Origin: Ciona intestinalis | Taxonomy: Eukaryota > Chordata > Ascidiacea > Phlebobranchia > Cionidae | Direction: 5' to 3' | Assembly: GCF_000224145.3 (NCBI RefSeq) | Contig: NC_020169.2 | Coordinates: 2,968,095-3,032,094, forward strand | Length of the DNA stretch: 64,000 nt | Shown here: one piece after another, positions 23,608 to 34,158 of the stretch | Layout of the letters: each line of letters starts with the position of its first letter | Numbering within the stretch: position 1 is the first letter of the stretch | The notes under the pieces: model-generated | The model's database searches: none | Told to the model about the DNA's origin: nothing | What the model saw: only the letters and a program-made list of their open reading frames with translations | Translations under genes and position numbers: made by a program

Positions 23608-25357
23608 TCAGTAAAAACTGAATGGTAAGAAATAAAACCTTTTGACAATTTGCACCACATCTTCATCCATAAGCACATGTTCTTTGCCCACACTTTGTGG
23701 ATTGTATTTCACTGAAGACCCCCACACCAGAGCACTGAAATAGGTAAAAACATTGAGTAAAAATGCTATACAACTTTGTGAACACTTTTTTTTGTTTGGG
23801 TGAGGTTATTGTCGCAGATCTGGAATTTAGGGCATATTTGTCGCATTACCGCAAATTGGTGAACACTTACTGTTTAAATTGTTTTAATAACGTTCTGTGG
23901 ATTTTGTTGCAGAAATCTTCCACTGAGCATTTATCAGAGTTGAGCACGACAGGTGCTTCGTAGTCAGGTAGTTGCCCTTTGGGTTTCGTGTAACTGGTAT
24001 GAGAAATGAACAGATAAATAATATTTTCCTAAACAGTTAAAATTGCTATTTTTAAAATTAATTTAAAACATTTTTGCCGGTTGTATGATTTTTTGTGACC
24101 AGTTTTAAAGACTTTTGCCTTTTTTTTAAATGTTTTGCTACATTACAGAAGTTTTTCTACTTTTTTTAATGTATTAAATCCTAATTGATAGTCAAAAATA
24201 AAGTTTCTTACATCCGAACAAGTCTTAGGTATTCCCACATTCTTTCAAGTAAGTCGTCAAAATTCCACTTATGATGTGCGGATATTGGAACGCAGTGTGG
24301 AACTTTGTATATAATGTCCAACTCTTCAATTGAAATCTACAAGAAGTGAAACGCAGGAAGTTATAACTAACTGTGTGTCAATCAAAAACGAAGACTCAAA
24401 GATTTAACCTTACTTGAAAATTTTGGGTAATTAGTTTGGAACATATTAAAACCACATTATATGTCTGTTAATAACAGTAAATTAAAACTTATAAAATCTG
24501 TTAATTTTAAATATTTGATATGAAAAAAAAATACAATCTAGCATTGTAATATTAATAAAATGCTTTTGGTGTTTCAATATTTAAGTAAACTAAAACTTAA
24601 AAAGTCTGTTAATTTTAAATAATCGATAAAAAAAAAACCTAAATAATAAAAAATCCAACATTGTCATTTTATTAAAACGCTTTTGTTATTTCAATATTTA
24701 AGATAACTTAAACTTGAAAAGTCTGTTAATTTTAAATAACTTGTTTTTTTTCAATATTTATTTATAGTTTTGAAATATTGATAAATTGTTTTATTTTCCA
24801 CCATTCAATACAGAGAAATAAGAAAAAAGAGCCTTTTTCACCTACTTGATCTATTTTATTAAGAAGATAGAGACAAGGGATGTAGACTCTGTTTCCCTCC
24901 ACCACATCAATGAGATCATCAGTCACACAATCCTCCTTTAATATAATATCAGCATTGTGGATCCGATACTCTGATAAAATCTTCTTTGCTAACTCAGCAT
25001 CTAATTCAGATTGTGGGACCTGAAATGTAAAATGAATTTTTATGAAAAATTCTGGATTCCTGTAAACTAAGTGTTTAGATATTCAAAGAACAATAACAAG
25101 AACAACTGTTCGACCAAAAAGAATCTGTATAATCATTAAACCAACATTAACACAGTCTCGCTGCACAGCAGAGGTTAGAAAACATTAGGATTTTATGAAA
25201 ATGGAAAATTTCTATCAAATGTTTTAAACAGAATATAAAATACTATTCTTTCTAAAAGTAGATGTTCTTAGGCTAGGATAATTTTTCTAGGTTGCATTAC
25301 AAAAAATGCCTTATTTTTATTAAATTAATAAAAATCTTTATTTAAAAAAACAAATAT

Positions 25358-25400
<43 letters not shown>

Positions 25401-27357
25401 GTCCACCATAGCTTGAAAGTTAATCCCTCCTTTTTCTTTCATCTTGTAGTGAATATTTGGAGGTTTCTTGTTCAACCGGATTCCAAATCCTTCAAGTTCC
25501 TTCTCAATAAGTCGTTTATCGCCCAGTGGTTTTAATACATCAAGTACAATGAATATTAAACTGCAGGTTCTTGCAACTGGTAGGATTAAAATAGATGATT
25601 ATGAGTTAATGCGTGTTTAAAGTTAACACACACATATATACACCATAAAATAAGAGCAATATATACAAGTTAAGTTACAATTACACCTTTTATTTCTTTT
25701 AAGAAACATTTACATTTTGTAATGCTTATTGTCACAAGAAATCACAAATTCAATTATTATATTTCACAGTATTGGCAAGTACCCTGGATTTGCCAATAAG
25801 AAAATAAAAGTTTTCCTACCCTAATTGCTACAGTACTACACAACATATGTACTTTGTCACAGATTATAAGTTTAATGCAAAACCTAGTATTTGTCCCAGA
25901 TTATAAGTTTAATGATAGCCTATTGATAGTTATCTTATGTACCATGCTCTGCACACTTTTGAGATCAACCCACCTGCGATCACTTGTTTTCCTCTTCCTT
26001 TACCATCTTTTGCTCCCTCAATGATCCCAGGAAGATCAAGAAGTTGAATTTTTGCTCCTGAAAAATTGATGAAGAAGAATTATATAAACCCAACTAGCAG
26101 GGGTAGATATACACAAAAATACATTTTAATTGCACATTTGCTTGACTTATTAGTGCTACATGTAGAGATACCTCATAAAGTCAACCCTCTCTATTGCTAC
26201 TATTTTGGTATCTACTATCTTCTTTTAACCCAGGACGTTGTTTTACAATATTATATTCTCAATTTCTTTTGTAACATTTATGTATGAATGAATATAGCTT
26301 GCTTTATTCTCACTTGACAGGAAAACAACAGTCGTTATAACAGGGGTGTTGTTGCATACAGCTTGGCCCTGCTCATAATTAAAATAAGAAATAATATATA
26401 AATAAACAAGCTAACCTTTATATTTAATAACGCCGGGTACAGTGGTTAACGTGGTGAACTCATAAGAAGCAACTTCACTGTAAACCCCTGCTATATTACT
26501 TAGTAGAGTTGATTTTCCAACAGAAGGAAAACCAACGAAACCAATTCTAGCATCACCAGTCTTTGCAACATCAAAACCTGAAAGGATTTTGAAGCTTATT
26601 ACAAAAAGTCTTGGTTAATAAGACAATAAAGGCTGCAATGCCAACTGAAATGGCTAAATTCAAAATTGCAAAAATAGGTAAAACTGAAAACAAAGATTAG
26701 GTTTATTTTATCAAGGTTTCTGCACTATTTGCCTATGCACAAGACAAAAGAAACAGAATCTTTATTAGGCTACAGCAAATATGTAAAACAATAGATCAAC
26801 AATCAAAATCCAAGCATAGCTTACTGTCATGAATTCTTTTCTCTGTTTAATACTGATAAGGTTATCAAACAAAATACCAAAACTTTTATTCGGCCAACAA
26901 AATTACCGTGTATTACTTATTCCAGAAGTTAGTTAGTTTGTCAAAATCTACTGACTAAAATTTTAATCGGCCAACTAAAAAAGCAAAATCGATATTTATG
27001 TCGCAACTAGTTTAGTCGATAGCCGAGAATGCCATCCCACACAAGTAAAACTCAAAATTAAATAATGATAATCTTCAAAATAACCAACCTTCTCCAGTCC
27101 CACCACCCGCCCCACCCTTTGGAGTGATGAGCTCCCTTTTAAGTTTGGCAAGTCGTGCTTTCAACATGCCAAGATGGCCAGCTGTTGCTTTGTTCTTCTG
27201 TGTTCTGGCCATCTATAACAATAACATATACGATAAATTATTTTAATTCTTTGTTAAAGATCTAATTATATATTAATTGTGATTTAAAAGAAGTTGTTTA
27301 GGTTTTTTTTAATTTTACCTCCGCCTCAATTTCTGATATTTTGGTTAGAATTGACAT
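23608..27357 (-). CDS. DRG1: Developmentally regulated GTP-binding protein 1
   Basis: Cytoplasmic Obg/DRG-family GTPase that works with translating ribosomes and the partner DFRP1. Exons: 27357-27319, 27212-27089, 26577-26416, 26057-25974, 25576-25407, 25019-24846, 24336-24212, 23993-23871, 23734-23608; total 1128 bases (375 residues; human 367). Visible GTPase motifs: G1 [10 protein letters not shown]2 region TTLTTVPG, G3 [13 protein letters not shown]4 NKID. The C-terminal TGS part runs from [12 protein letters not shown] to EDVVQIVK. The last codons read through to [10 protein letters not shown] instead of the usual short KK end, which could hide a further tiny exon. It is divergent from WDR83, about 840 bases apart. 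Confidence 0.96.
24482..24745. repeat. Tandem repeat of about 120 bases in a DRG1 intron
   Basis: Two and a fraction copies of an AT-rich unit beginning 'aaacttaaaaagtctgttaa' and including 'tttcaatatttaag.taac'. Lies in intron 24337-24845. Confidence 0.75.
25359..25395. repeat. (TA)n microsatellite beside a DRG1 splice donor
   Basis: About 18 TA units. On the transcript strand it begins about 12 bases after the donor of exon 25576-25407. Confidence 0.95.
26318..26395 (-). repeat. SINE tail fragment in a DRG1 intron
   Basis: Reverse of the family tail: 'caacagtcgttataacaggg', then 'gtgttgttgcatacagcttg'. Confidence 0.5.
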
Positions 27358-28187
27358 CTTTGTTTTGTATCTCTTGAACAATTTAAAAGAAGTTATTAAG
27401 GAAATGCTTTGACAGAGCAAGTTTTACCATAAATAGTAAGAAATCTGAAAAAACAGCTCATCGGTGTTAACATTTCATCACGCTGAACTTGAGAGAGTTG
27501 AAATTGTAAAAAGCCTCAATGTTAAAAAAATTGCCATTAGTTTTAAATTGTAATAATTTGCACAACCAACACTTTAGCAAAATTATACGATACCGAATCT
27601 CTGATCATCTTGTAAATTTATTTCTGCCGATAAGGGGATAAGTATTCGTTTAGCTGAGCTGTCTGTCAAGCAATGCCATGAGTTGTAGGTGCGGAATGCT
27701 GCGGAATTCCTAATCCGCAATTGGGTACAAACAAATGGGCTTACGAAAACTAAAAACTGAAGGGTATGTTATTGCATGAAGTACATAAAAATACCAAGAA
27801 AAATTAATAAATGTAATATTACTGTTCATTCACTGTGCATACCACTTTCCGTTAGTTTTTGCAACACAGTCGAATACGTAGCAAACTTTTTCTAATCTAA
27901 TTAAGACGTTAATTATGATTATAACACAAAAATTACTATTTTTGATTTAACATAATCAGGCGTTGTATGAGCAACAACGAGTCAAAAAGCAAATAACATC
28001 CAAGAAAAATGAACGTAACCATGTTCCGTGTTTAAAGCAATTTCTATCCGACGGCCTTACCATAGGTAATTCCCCTAAAATTCCCCTTACTGTTCAAAGT
28101 TGCATTTCGTTTGTTTTATACATTTCTCGTATAGAATATATTGAGGCCGTTCAAACAGTTAAATTACAAGCTGATATTGTTCTCCAG
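27358..28187. promoter_or_regulatory. Divergent spacer between DRG1 and WDR83
   Basis: 830 bases separating two housekeeping genes that point away from each other, so it probably holds both promoters. No TATA box or named site stands out. The short frame at 27963-28190 is out of frame with WDR83 and not supported. Confidence 0.4.
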
Positions 28188-28198
28188 TGATACTCTAT

Positions 28199-30371
28199 AT
28201 GGTCAAGATGTTTGGCGTCGTCGAAGGTCCAGCAAACAGGCCAGATGCTAAAGGTAACCAACAAAAACCAAAAACGTACATTCGTCATAAAGTATCTTTA
28301 GCTACAATAAAGACAAACGAATGTGTTTTTTATTTAGAGGAAAAAGCACCTCCCAAAGCAAAACCTCGTCTTCCTGCCAACCTAATTCACTTTATTGATT
28401 GCAATCAAGGTGCGGTCAGAGCTGTTCGATTCAATGGTAAGATTGTATTAATATAATTTAACAACACGCCCGGCAGAGTCTGTAGAAAAAAAGGGACCAA
28501 AATTTGGTTTATAAAATGTGTATAGTAAATTTTTAAGTAATAACCACCAGGCGTGGTTTAATATATATTAATTTCTGTATAAAATATTTTATGTCAATTT
28601 ATGTTCTCAATTACCACTAGTATATTCATATCATATGCAAAACACATTTTTTTGCAGGGGATGGCAACTATTGCCTGACATGCGGTAACGACAAATCTAT
28701 TAAATTGTGGAATCCTGAAAAACAAATGTTAATAAAGAAGTACACTGGTCATGGCTATGATGTGTTAGATGCTGCCAGCTCGAATGACAATTGCCAGATT
28801 GCGTCTTGTGGCTCAGACAAATCAGTTATGTATTGGGATGTGGCTTCAGGCCAGGTAATATTAGAAAACAAAGATTATTTGCAAAATTATATAAATGTAT
28901 CCTACTCTAAGAAAGCGATATTAATTATTAAAACACAATCACAAATTATGGAAAAATATGTGTTTTAAAGTATTTATTCAGGAAAAATAACCGAAGTCAG
29001 TTTTAATCACCATTAAAATGCCATTTTCACACTTGTTTATGTTGTTTTCAGATAATTAGAAGGTTTCGTGGTCACGCTGGTCGTGTAAACTGCGTTCAGT
29101 TTAATGAGGAATCCACAGTTATATTATCTGGGTCAGTCGACTCCTCTATTCGGGCTTGGGATTGTCGGTCCAAAAAAGGAAGCGCTATTCAAATAATGGA
29201 TGAAGCCAAGGATAGCATTTCCGCTCTGCAAGTCAGTATAAAATTATTTTGATGAAAGTAACTTCCTTTATCCTGACGTGCTTGGCAAAAACAACAGTTT
29301 TTATAACTGGGTGTTGTTCTATACACCTCATGCCCGCTTAGTAGTTACCACAGATGTAATTTTTGTGGGTTTTGTGGTTTTTTTCTGAATGGCAAAAAAT
29401 TTAGACATCTTTTTAGTGACTACTGGATTGGAGATATTATTGTAAAGTTTCCTGTCTGGTGTGATGTGTAAAATGTTCAGTAGCATTTTTAACATATGAC
29501 GAGCTAAAATCTTTACAACCTTGATCATTTATTTCAGCTGTCATTGATGTCTGCATTGTATACCTCACTACACTTATTCTGGATCATTCATATCACTTTT
29601 CTTACAAACTGATAAAACATATGCAAACCTTTGTGTATTATTGACCATTAAATGTAATATAACCTTCATTTAACACATAAATTGCCATTTACTACCACAG
29701 GTCTCAGACCATGAAATCTTGTCTGGTTCTATCGATGGTAAAATCCGTCGCTATGATCTTAGAATAGGCTCCATGCATTCAGATAACATTGGGTCTGCCA
29801 TAACTAGCACATGTTTCACTAAAGATGGGCAGTGTACACTTACTTCAACACATGATAACACTATCAGATTGCTTGATGTTGCAACTGGTGAAATGTTAGG
29901 TAAGTTTTGGTGCTGTTCTTTGTGTCCCTTTAATTCATTTTTTAATTTTTGTTTTTTAATTTTTTTTTTGTTTTTTTAAATATGATATTTAATTTTGTTT
30001 TCAATACAAGATGGCGTTATTTGTAATCGTAAAGTACTTAAGATCTGAAAAATACAGTTTAAATCATTTTCATATTCTTAAATGTTTGTTTAACAACAGG
30101 AGAATACATGGGACACAAGAACGCTAAATACATGATCGAATGTGCGTTAAACCGTAAAGACGATCACGTGATCAGCGGCTCCGAAGACGGTCACATCTAC
30201 ATGTGGGACTTAGTGGAAGCAAGTGTAACGAAAAAACTTTTAGTAAAACGAAACAAAGTCATTCATTCGCTAAGCATGCACCCCGAGAAAGACGTTATGT
30301 TGGTAGCGTGCGAAAATAAGATTTATATGTTCGCTGACGACTTTTACGAGCTGCCGGACAATATTGCGTGA
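28199..30371 (+). CDS. WDR83: WD-repeat protein 83 (MORG1)
   Basis: Seven-bladed WD40 protein; the family acts as an ERK-pathway scaffold and in spliceosome-linked complexes. Exons: 28199-28253, 28338-28436, 28658-28854, 29052-29231, 29701-29899, 30100-30371. Human MORG1 matches along its length: DCNQGAVRAVRFNGDGNYC, KSIKLWNPEK, GHGYDVLDAA, FRGHAGRVN, VILSGSVDSSIRAWDCRS, VSDHEILSGSIDGKIRRYD and GHKNAKY. The N-terminus (MFGVVEGPANRPD...) is longer than in human. An in-frame ATG also occurs at 28208. An acceptor-like AG ends at 28187, eleven bases before the first ATG, as for a trans-spliced leader. AATAAA at 30517. The short frame after the stop is 3' UTR. Confidence 0.96.
29276..29530 (-). 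repeat. SINE copy, reversed, in a WDR83 intron
   Basis: Begins with the reverse of the tail ('aacaacagtttttataactg', 'ttctatacacctcatgcccg') and continues into the A/T-rich body. Lies in intron 29232-29700. Confidence 0.5.
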
Positions 30372-30516
30372 TGAGCGTGGTCGTTACGCAGTTGGTTATA
30401 TTTGCGAGAGTTCTGAATGGCATTCGAATCGTTTTTCGTGGGAGAAAATCAGTCGAACTGTGTCCTATAAGCATTACATACCTGTTTAATGTCTATGCCG
30501 CTATTTCTGCATTACA

Positions 30517-30522
30517 AATAAA
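30517..30522 (+). terminator. Poly(A) signal AATAAA of WDR83
   Basis: AATAAA 146 bases after the WDR83 stop. A second signal lies near 30607. Confidence 0.6.
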
Positions 30523-30682
30523 TTACAAAAATTGCCTCGATTTTTATATAGAGGACAGCAGCAACACAACAGCAAATAAATATCTTACAATAAAAACAGC
30601 ACAACGTAAATAAATATTAATATTGTACATTCGGGATCGTTTTAACTAAACGATGAAAAAGCTGTGGACATTAATAAATATC

Positions 30683-32930
30683 CTAACAAGGGTTTCCGCA
30701 CAACGCAACACCAACGCGAAAAGCAAATGTGCGGTTTGACATTCCAGGTTTCCAACTGAAGATTCGATTCATGTATCGAGTTAATGGCAACAGATTGCGC
30801 AGGTCCTTATTGCTTTCAGTTTCTCCAAAATTGACGACGAATGTCTGTAAATTTTAATCGGTAATAAAACTTATTCCAGTAAAATGCACAACTTTCAAGG
30901 GGTATACGTTTTGCTGCGTATTACAAATAATGAATGAATGAATGAATGAATGAATGAATGAATGAATGAATGAATGAATGAATGAATGAATGAATGAATG
31001 TAATAACAATACACTTTATCCTATCTCTGTTTTGCTATAACATGAAATTTACCTACAAAGTTAATTATAGTAGGGTGGGGGAAGATGGGACACCGTTGCA
31101 ATCTATTTTCGTTCTCCAATTTGATAGTAACACAAACATTCAACAATTTTTTATAAAACTTTATCTTCACGGCTCCCACAGATCGTTGTTAATTGTTTAA
31201 AACACGATCAGGATATTTGGTTATTATATGTGAAAGATGTCCCATCTTCCCCCACCCTACTATACGTATTAAGTCCTAAGTGGACACAAGATGTGTAAAA
31301 CAGAACACTCGTGTTATAACGACCGCTGTTTCCCTTAACACGCGAATGTTAAAAGTGACATTTATTTGTTGGTCATTTCTTACCTTAATACCACTCCTTC
31401 TTAATTCATATGCGGCTGATGTCATACCACCAGCTGAGTTGTTTTGATCAGTCACCAGAACAATAATGTTTTCTGCATTCTTTCTATTCCCGTTTCGTGT
31501 AGAAAACATAGATCGCTTTACGTATCGTAATACCTCCGCTATGCTAGATGCTCCGTTCGCTAAAATGACAGAAATTTACTAAAAGTTAATATAAAGTTCA
31601 TAAACACAAATAAACACCTGTGTTATTAAAAGCTTGGCTTCGAATTGCAAGTGATAACGAAGCTCGTTCGGAGAAGTCGTTCAAATGCATTGCTGTGGAC
31701 TCGAACGGGTGTCCGATGTCTCCAACGAAGCCAACTCGGGCGAAATCTTTTCCCATTTTGAATAAACTAATACAGATAGATGTTATCAAACTGAATATAC
31801 ACCAAGGATCTATTAAAAATACGTACGACTGTATAGTTGCAATCACATCGAGACCAGTCTTCCAGTTTCCAGGGTCCGAAGCGTGTAAAACGAAAACAAC
31901 ATCGATGTTACCATTTGGTGGACACGGTCCTGTAGAGTTTACAAAAAAAACATAACACTCTAAATCCGGTATTCTTGGTTACGCTAACAGCTATGCCACA
32001 GCGCCAGACAATTAAAAACAATTCTTACTTGCACAGCAAGATTTAATTCCCTCCCAAGTCCCGCTTTCAGTACATGTTCGAACGTCTGCTTCATTTGGAG
32101 ACACGTAATAATCAAGCCCACATACGGTTCTGCAAACCGACCCGACCTTGTTTTCGTTGGTACAAACTAAATCTCCGTATTCAGGTTTCTTCAACACTGG
32201 GCATCTCGGTTCTGGTTAATAAATAGCGATATTCATTTGATTCAGTTTGTAATGTGGGTTATCTTATGCACCCTACCCGGTATGCAGCTGAGAGGTCCTC
32301 TATTGCAGCCATCGGACGTACAGCAGCATCGACAAACAGCAGAGTGCTGATCGCCATTACATTGCGGGTGTCGAGGCATCTATATTTAAGGCGTATGTTT
32401 TATAATTGATTAACGTATTGATATACACAGGGGTACAATGTACGCTATAAACTGAGACTCACCTTGAATCCAGGCATAGGAAATCCATTCTGTAAATACA
32501 AAATGTTTTACATTCTATTCACAACATAATGGTTCATTGCCTACCTGAGCTTGATCATTAAAACAAGCCAACTTTTGCTTGCAATGTCGAGAAACCGTGA
32601 ACATATTATCCGGGGTGCCAATTCTTCGCGCAACAGTTTGACAAGATTGCTAAAAGTTATTGAAATACTTTTTGTTACAAGAAGTAACTACTTAATGTTA
32701 GAATAATTTCGCATAACATTCTTACTTCATTGAATCTGCAGGTTTTCAGTACAGCGTTTTTGTCGCAGGCCTCCATATTTGGTTCATTTTCACAAGTCCA
32801 GCATTTTAAACCTATTAAATGACAGATATATATAGGTGCGACTTAACTTGAACAGTTGTCTATTCTTACCTAACACAGGTGATTGTATCAAATCTAGCAA
32901 TAGAATCAAAGCGATCATCTTGTTTGACAT
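30683..32930 (-). CDS. Secreted Ly6/uPAR - sushi - vWA domain protein
   Basis: Exons: 32930-32870, 32811-32726, 32649-32545, 32489-32463, 32379-32277, 32211-32029, 31929-31827, 31766-31618, 31559-31384, 30844-30683; phases agree throughout. Residues 1-20 form a signal peptide (MSNKMIALILLLDLIQ). A three-finger Ly6/uPAR-like domain follows, starting GLKCWTCEN and closing with CCCTSDGCN. Next comes one sushi/CCP module (CPVLKKPEYGD to GTWEGIKSCC), then a von Willebrand A domain (GNIDVVFVLHASD, DFARVGFVGD, NIIVLVTDQNN, IKTFVVNFGE). The first MIDAS motif is not DxSxS (HASDP instead), so metal binding is doubtful; the later VTD aspartate is kept. It ends at VALCGNPC without a membrane segment, so it is probably secreted. 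The domain order is not one I can name. Exon 7 uses a GTACGT donor. Confidence 0.85.
30930..31000. repeat. (AATG)n microsatellite
   Basis: About 17-18 perfect units, in the last intron of the minus-strand Ly6-sushi-vWA gene. Confidence 0.98.
31066..31265 (+). repeat. Inverted-repeat MITE, copy 3 (most intact ends)
   Basis: Starts tatagtagggtgggggaaga and ends 'cttcccccaccctactata', a terminal inverted repeat of about 28 bases flanked by TA. No coding capacity: a non-autonomous DNA transposon, probably Tc1/mariner-like given the TA. Lies in the last intron of the Ly6-sushi-vWA gene. Confidence 0.9.
31273..31350 (+). repeat. SINE tail fragment next to MITE copy 3
   Basis: Tail block gtgtaaaacagaacactcgt, then 'gttataacgaccgctgtttc', directly downstream of the MITE. 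Confidence 0.55.
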
Positions 32931-33880
32931 CGTGTTTATAAAACAATGTTTTGACTGAAAGTAGAAGCGACAACAATTTTAACCATCAATAAAATTGAAC
33001 TGTTTAAAACCGTACCTTATATTGGCCAGGTAAATTCCCGGGGCAAGGTAACAGGTACAATCAACCCAATTTTGCCACCATAAAATCATTAAGTGATTTA
33101 TCACGTCTTTTTAAAAGAGGGTGTAAATGCTAATTGGGTATGTCACCTCCAGTAATTGCTATTTAAACCTGAACTGACAACGCAATGAGTGATTTACACA
33201 AAATCGGACAGCTTCTTTAACAAGCATATTATGAGACATGCTAACCTTTAGGGCTGTCCTGTTACAATGTTGACAAGGTCGACGTATTTCCGATAGAGCA
33301 GTGATGGGTGAGGAAATATAATTCGTCAAAGTTTATTGTTCGTAACAAGTTGCATATGTGATTATATAAGTATGTATATGTGATTCAATACACAGCAATT
33401 GGTAATAACTAAAGGATTGTCCTTTTCAGTTCACTGGACTTTATAACACAATTAGGCTGTTACTTAAGACATGACAAATAAAAATGTACAAACACATGTA
33501 ACACATAGGGTATAGAAAATGATAGGTCAAGAAAATGCATTGTCAGGTTTTAATAAGTGCTCATACTAAAATAGGCTAAAATATGGACGTTTGTTGGGTA
33601 TTGTATTGCTTGTGTCTTTTGGTTTAATTGTGTGTATTATACTGGCTATAAAACTATGTTGTATGCATGGAACATAAAATGTAAAACATTAAGAAAAATC
33701 AAGGTCATTAAAATGCACAAATTAAATAGGAAATGAAACTTTTACAATTTAACTGCAGGTTTGCCTTATGGAGTCAACAACCCTGAAATAAAAAAGTTTG
33801 CTTAAAAGATATGTAATTATAAGAAACACTATGTATGATCAACTATATGTTATGTTTATAGTTAGTAGTTACTATACAGT
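32931..33880. other. Spacer upstream of the Ly6-sushi-vWA gene
   Basis: About 950 bases with no supported gene. Presumably includes the promoter of the minus-strand gene. No clear TATA or repeat was seen. Confidence 0.5.
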
Positions 33881-34062
33881 AGGGTGGGGGAAGATGGGAC
33901 ACATTTTCATTCTACTTTCTCGTCCAATTTGGTAGTAAACAAAGAACTTTCAAAAAATTATAAAACCATATCCTCCTGACTCTCATAGACCAATAACTCA
34001 AAATCAGGATATCAGGATATGTGCTAAAGGTGTCCCATCCTCCCCCCGGGTACTATATATAT
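33881..34062 (+). repeat. Inverted-repeat MITE, copy 4
   Basis: Ends agtagggtgggggaagatgg and 'gtcccatcctccccccgggt', with TA-rich flanks. Interior blocks 'ttggtagtaaacaaagaact' and 'aaattataaaaccatatcct' match the other copies. Lies just beyond the legumain 3' end. Confidence 0.9.
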
Positions 34063-34158
34063 ATATGTCTAAAAGCCTAGATGCAAGTATAGTGTTCATT
34101 AATAGCTGTGTAGTGTTCTATATATACTTGATTGTTGCACAAAATATATATAAATAAC

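Noticed and set aside
27963-28190. Open frame starting MYEQQRVKKQI before WDR83
   Set aside because: Not in frame with WDR83 and not joined by a phase-compatible splice; treated as upstream sequence.
30368-30613. Open frame overlapping the WDR83 stop
   Set aside because: WDR83 ends at its conserved length; this frame lies in the 3' UTR and shows no motif.
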